Of a DNA stretch of 64,000 bases, positions 62,569 to 64,000 are shown piece after piece. Under the pieces are notes generated by a model. It did no database searches, had not been told where the DNA came from, and saw only the letters and a program-made list of their open reading frames with translations. Numbering within the stretch: position 1 is the stretch's first letter; every line of letters begins with the position of its first letter. The position numbers and the translations under genes are program-made. This DNA comes from Helicobacter burdigaliensis (GTDB lineage: Bacteria; Campylobacterota; Campylobacteria; Campylobacterales; Helicobacteraceae), in contig NZ_QXJG01000003.1 of assembly GCF_003670295.1 (NCBI RefSeq), forward strand, positions 1 to 64,000, read 5' to 3'.

Positions 62569-63453
62569 ATGGCAAAAATAAGTATATTTGGTGGCGGTGC
62601 TTGGGGCAGTGCATTGCGTTATGCATTTAGTGAAAAAAATCAAAGTTTTATCATCTCAAGAAAAAATTTAGATTCTCCTTTTCAAATTACAAAAGAAGAA
62701 GCGCAAGATAGTGATTATTTTGTAGTTGCCATTAAAACTTCTGCACTCCTCTCTTGGCTTCAAAGTTCCCCACTCCCCAAAAACGCTAAGATATTAGTAG
62801 CTTCTAAAGGGATTTCAGAGGGGCTTTTTGTAAGTGATATTTTTACTAGATTTTATCCTTCTGCCAAACTTTGCTATCTAGCAGGCCCTAGCTTTGCTAA
62901 AGAGGTTTCACAAAATTTACCTTGTGCGCTTAATATCCATTCTAACAACCTAGAAGACGCTAAAGAGTGGCTTTCTCTTTTTCCTAAATTTATAAAACCC
63001 TATGCAAACACCGATGTAATGGGAGGTGAGATAGGAGGGGCTTATAAAAATGTTATTGCCATAGCGAGTGGGATTTGCTTTGGGCTAAAATTAGGCGATA
63101 ATGCCAAAGCTTCACTGATTGCAAGGGGGCTTGTAGAAATGTGTAGATTTGGACAATTTTTTGGTGCTAAAGAAGAAACATTTTTAGGTTTAAGCGGTGC
63201 TGGAGATTTGTTTTTAACAGCAAATTCCACCCTTTCTCGCAATTTTCGTGTAGGCATTGGATTAGCACAAAACAAAAAACTAGAAATTATTTTAAAAGAG
63301 CTTGGAGAGGTAGCCGAAGGAGTGCAAACTTCTAAAGAAATCTATGCTCTAGCTAGACAAAATAATATCTACACTCCCATTGCTAAAGAAGTTACCCTCA
63401 TTTTAGAGGGAAAAGATCCTAAAAGTAGTCTAATGGATTTAATGAAAAATTAA
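62569..63453 (+). CDS. gpsA: glycerol-3-phosphate dehydrogenase [NAD(P)+]
   Basis: GpsA reduces dihydroxyacetone phosphate to glycerol 3-phosphate for phospholipid synthesis. The 294-residue protein has the nucleotide-binding [13 protein letters not shown] at residues 8-20, [24 protein letters not shown], the catalytic lysine region [22 protein letters not shown] (in part), and [10 protein letters not shown]. It is slightly shorter than the usual 310-330. Its stop overlaps the stop of the converging dehydrogenase gene by 4 bp. Confidence 0.95.
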   Translation: MAKISIFGGGAWGSALRYAFSEKNQSFIISRKNLDSPFQITKEEAQDSDYFVVAIKTSALLSWLQSSPLPKNAKILVASKGISEGLFVSDIFTRFYPSAKLCYLAGPSFAKEVSQNLPCALNIHSNNLEDAKEWLSLFPKFIKPYANTDVMGGEIGGAYKNVIAIASGICFGLKLGDNAKASLIARGLVEMCRFGQFFGAKEETFLGLSGAGDLFLTANSTLSRNFRVGIGLAQNKKLEIILKELGEVAEGVQTSKEIYALARQNNIYTPIAKEVTLILEGKDPKSSLMDLMKN

Positions 63454-64000
63454 CTAAGCTTTAAATATTCCTTGATATTTTTTAGCACTCCATTGATTAG
63501 AATTTCTTTAGAATCCTCATATCCCCACGCATTATGTGGGGTAAGTAAGAATTGTTTGGCTAATTTTGGATTTAAAAAGGGGTGATTTATATCCATTGGC
63601 TCTTTAGAAAACACATCAAAACCTGCATAAATTTTATGATTTAACATTAAAGTGCTTAAATCCTCTTCATTTACAATTCCACCACGCCCTACATTAATCA
63701 AAATTGATCCCTCTTGCATGAAGCATAGATTAGAAGCATTGAGAAGATTTTTTGTTTTTTCATTTAAAGGAGCGTGGATAGAGATAATGGCACTTGTCTT
63801 TAAAAGCTCTTCTAAACTTATGCTTTTATAATCTTTATTATCATTTTTACCACTTGTGGAATAATACACAATCTCTGCTCCAAAAGCCCTAGCAAGTCTT
63901 GCCACTTCTTTTCCTATGCTCCCTAATCCTATAATCCCCCACCTTTTACCATCAATTAGCCCTAAAGGCTCACTTAAATCCGTAAAAAGCCCACTTTTTG
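63450..64000 (-). CDS. D-2-hydroxyacid dehydrogenase (3' part, runs off the window)
   Basis: The frame is open to the window edge, so the N-terminal part is missing. The visible 183 residues hold the NAD-binding motif [16 protein letters not shown], the catalytic arginine region [14 protein letters not shown], the DVFSKEPMD segment with its glutamate, and [12 protein letters not shown] with the catalytic histidine. This is the 2-hydroxyacid dehydrogenase family (lactate, glycerate, hydroxypyruvate or phosphoglycerate). The substrate cannot be fixed without the N-terminal part. An apparent inner start at 63905 is not a real start, because the Rossmann motif lies before it. Confidence 0.9.
   Translation of the reverse strand, partial: KSGLFTDLSEPLGLIDGKRWGIIGLGSIGKEVARLARAFGAEIVYYSTSGKNDNKDYKSISLEELLKTSAIISIHAPLNEKTKNLLNASNLCFMQEGSILINVGRGGIVNEEDLSTLMLNHKIYAGFDVFSKEPMDINHPFLNPKLAKQFLLTPHNAWGYEDSKEILINGVLKNIKEYLKLS

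Noticed and set aside
1-64000. CRISPR arrays, insertion sequences, prophage genes, rRNA
   Set aside because: I saw no regularly spaced direct repeats, transposase, integrase or phage structural genes, and no rRNA.

Overview
The window looks like a chromosomal segment of a member of the Campylobacterota, most probably a Helicobacter of the enterohepatic kind. The DNA is AT-rich. Gene orders are those known from Helicobacter and Campylobacter: hisC-fliF-fliG-fliH-dxs; waaA-flgZ-nif3-glyQ; flgM-flgN-flgK; mlaA-mlaC-RND; and ilvE next to a prohibitin-like gene. An anaerobic ribonucleotide reductase pair (nrdD-nrdG) and a DcuC carrier point to an intestinal rather than a gastric species. I assign the species group by inference only.

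Layout. 1-584: AT-rich non-coding sequence with a 14-C run. 0.6-2.5 kb: groEL and groES. 2.8-4.5 kb: an aminotransferase and an unknown gene behind a sigma-54 promoter. 5.1-8.3 kb: a leftward operon of an SDR dehydrogenase, a TPR lipoprotein, a cysteine-cluster protein and a frameshifted methyltransferase. 8.4-20.2 kb: a rightward run of an unknown cold-shock/pseudo-receiver protein, hisC, fliF, fliG, fliH, dxs, mlaA, mlaC and an RND transporter. 20.4-35.7 kb: a long leftward stretch covering pdxA, hisIE, an SPFH protein, ilvE, a pseudouridine synthase, waaA, flgZ, nif3, glyQ, thrC, flgH, dcuC and nrdGD. 36-47.6 kb: a phosphatase, polA, terC, a cytochrome c, pnp, a phosphoribosyltransferase, lptD, an RDD protein and purD, with a structured RNA upstream of purD. 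48-49.4 kb: atpE, tRNA-Leu(GAG) and a 0.9 kb repeat-rich non-coding block. 49.4-54.7 kb: ogt, an anion symporter, dnaJ, recR, an outer-membrane barrel and a TIGR02757 protein. 54.8-62.3 kb: an EF-hand gene split by a frameshift, flgK-flgN-flgM, a tiny membrane peptide with an RNA leader, and flgE. 62.6-64 kb: gpsA and the 3' part of a 2-hydroxyacid dehydrogenase that runs off the window.

Common theme. Flagellar genes are scattered over the window and can be tied together by promoters read in the sequence. Sigma-54 (RpoN) sites precede flgH, flgE and the unknown gene at 3993. Sigma-28 (FliA) sites precede flgM and the EF-hand gene at 54798. The window also carries flgZ, known in H. pylori as an RpoN chaperone. 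The two unknown genes are therefore good candidates for uncharacterised members of the flagellar regulon.

Other points of interest. Two genes are broken by one extra A in a poly-A run (A9 at 8180-8188 and A7 at 55509-55515), which could be phase variation, decay or sequencing error. A 31-residue hydrophobic peptide sits behind an intrinsic terminator and a long inverted repeat, a layout like an RNA-controlled toxin or small membrane protein. Several non-coding stretches hold copies of a small palindromic repeat. I saw no CRISPR array, insertion sequence, rRNA or prophage.
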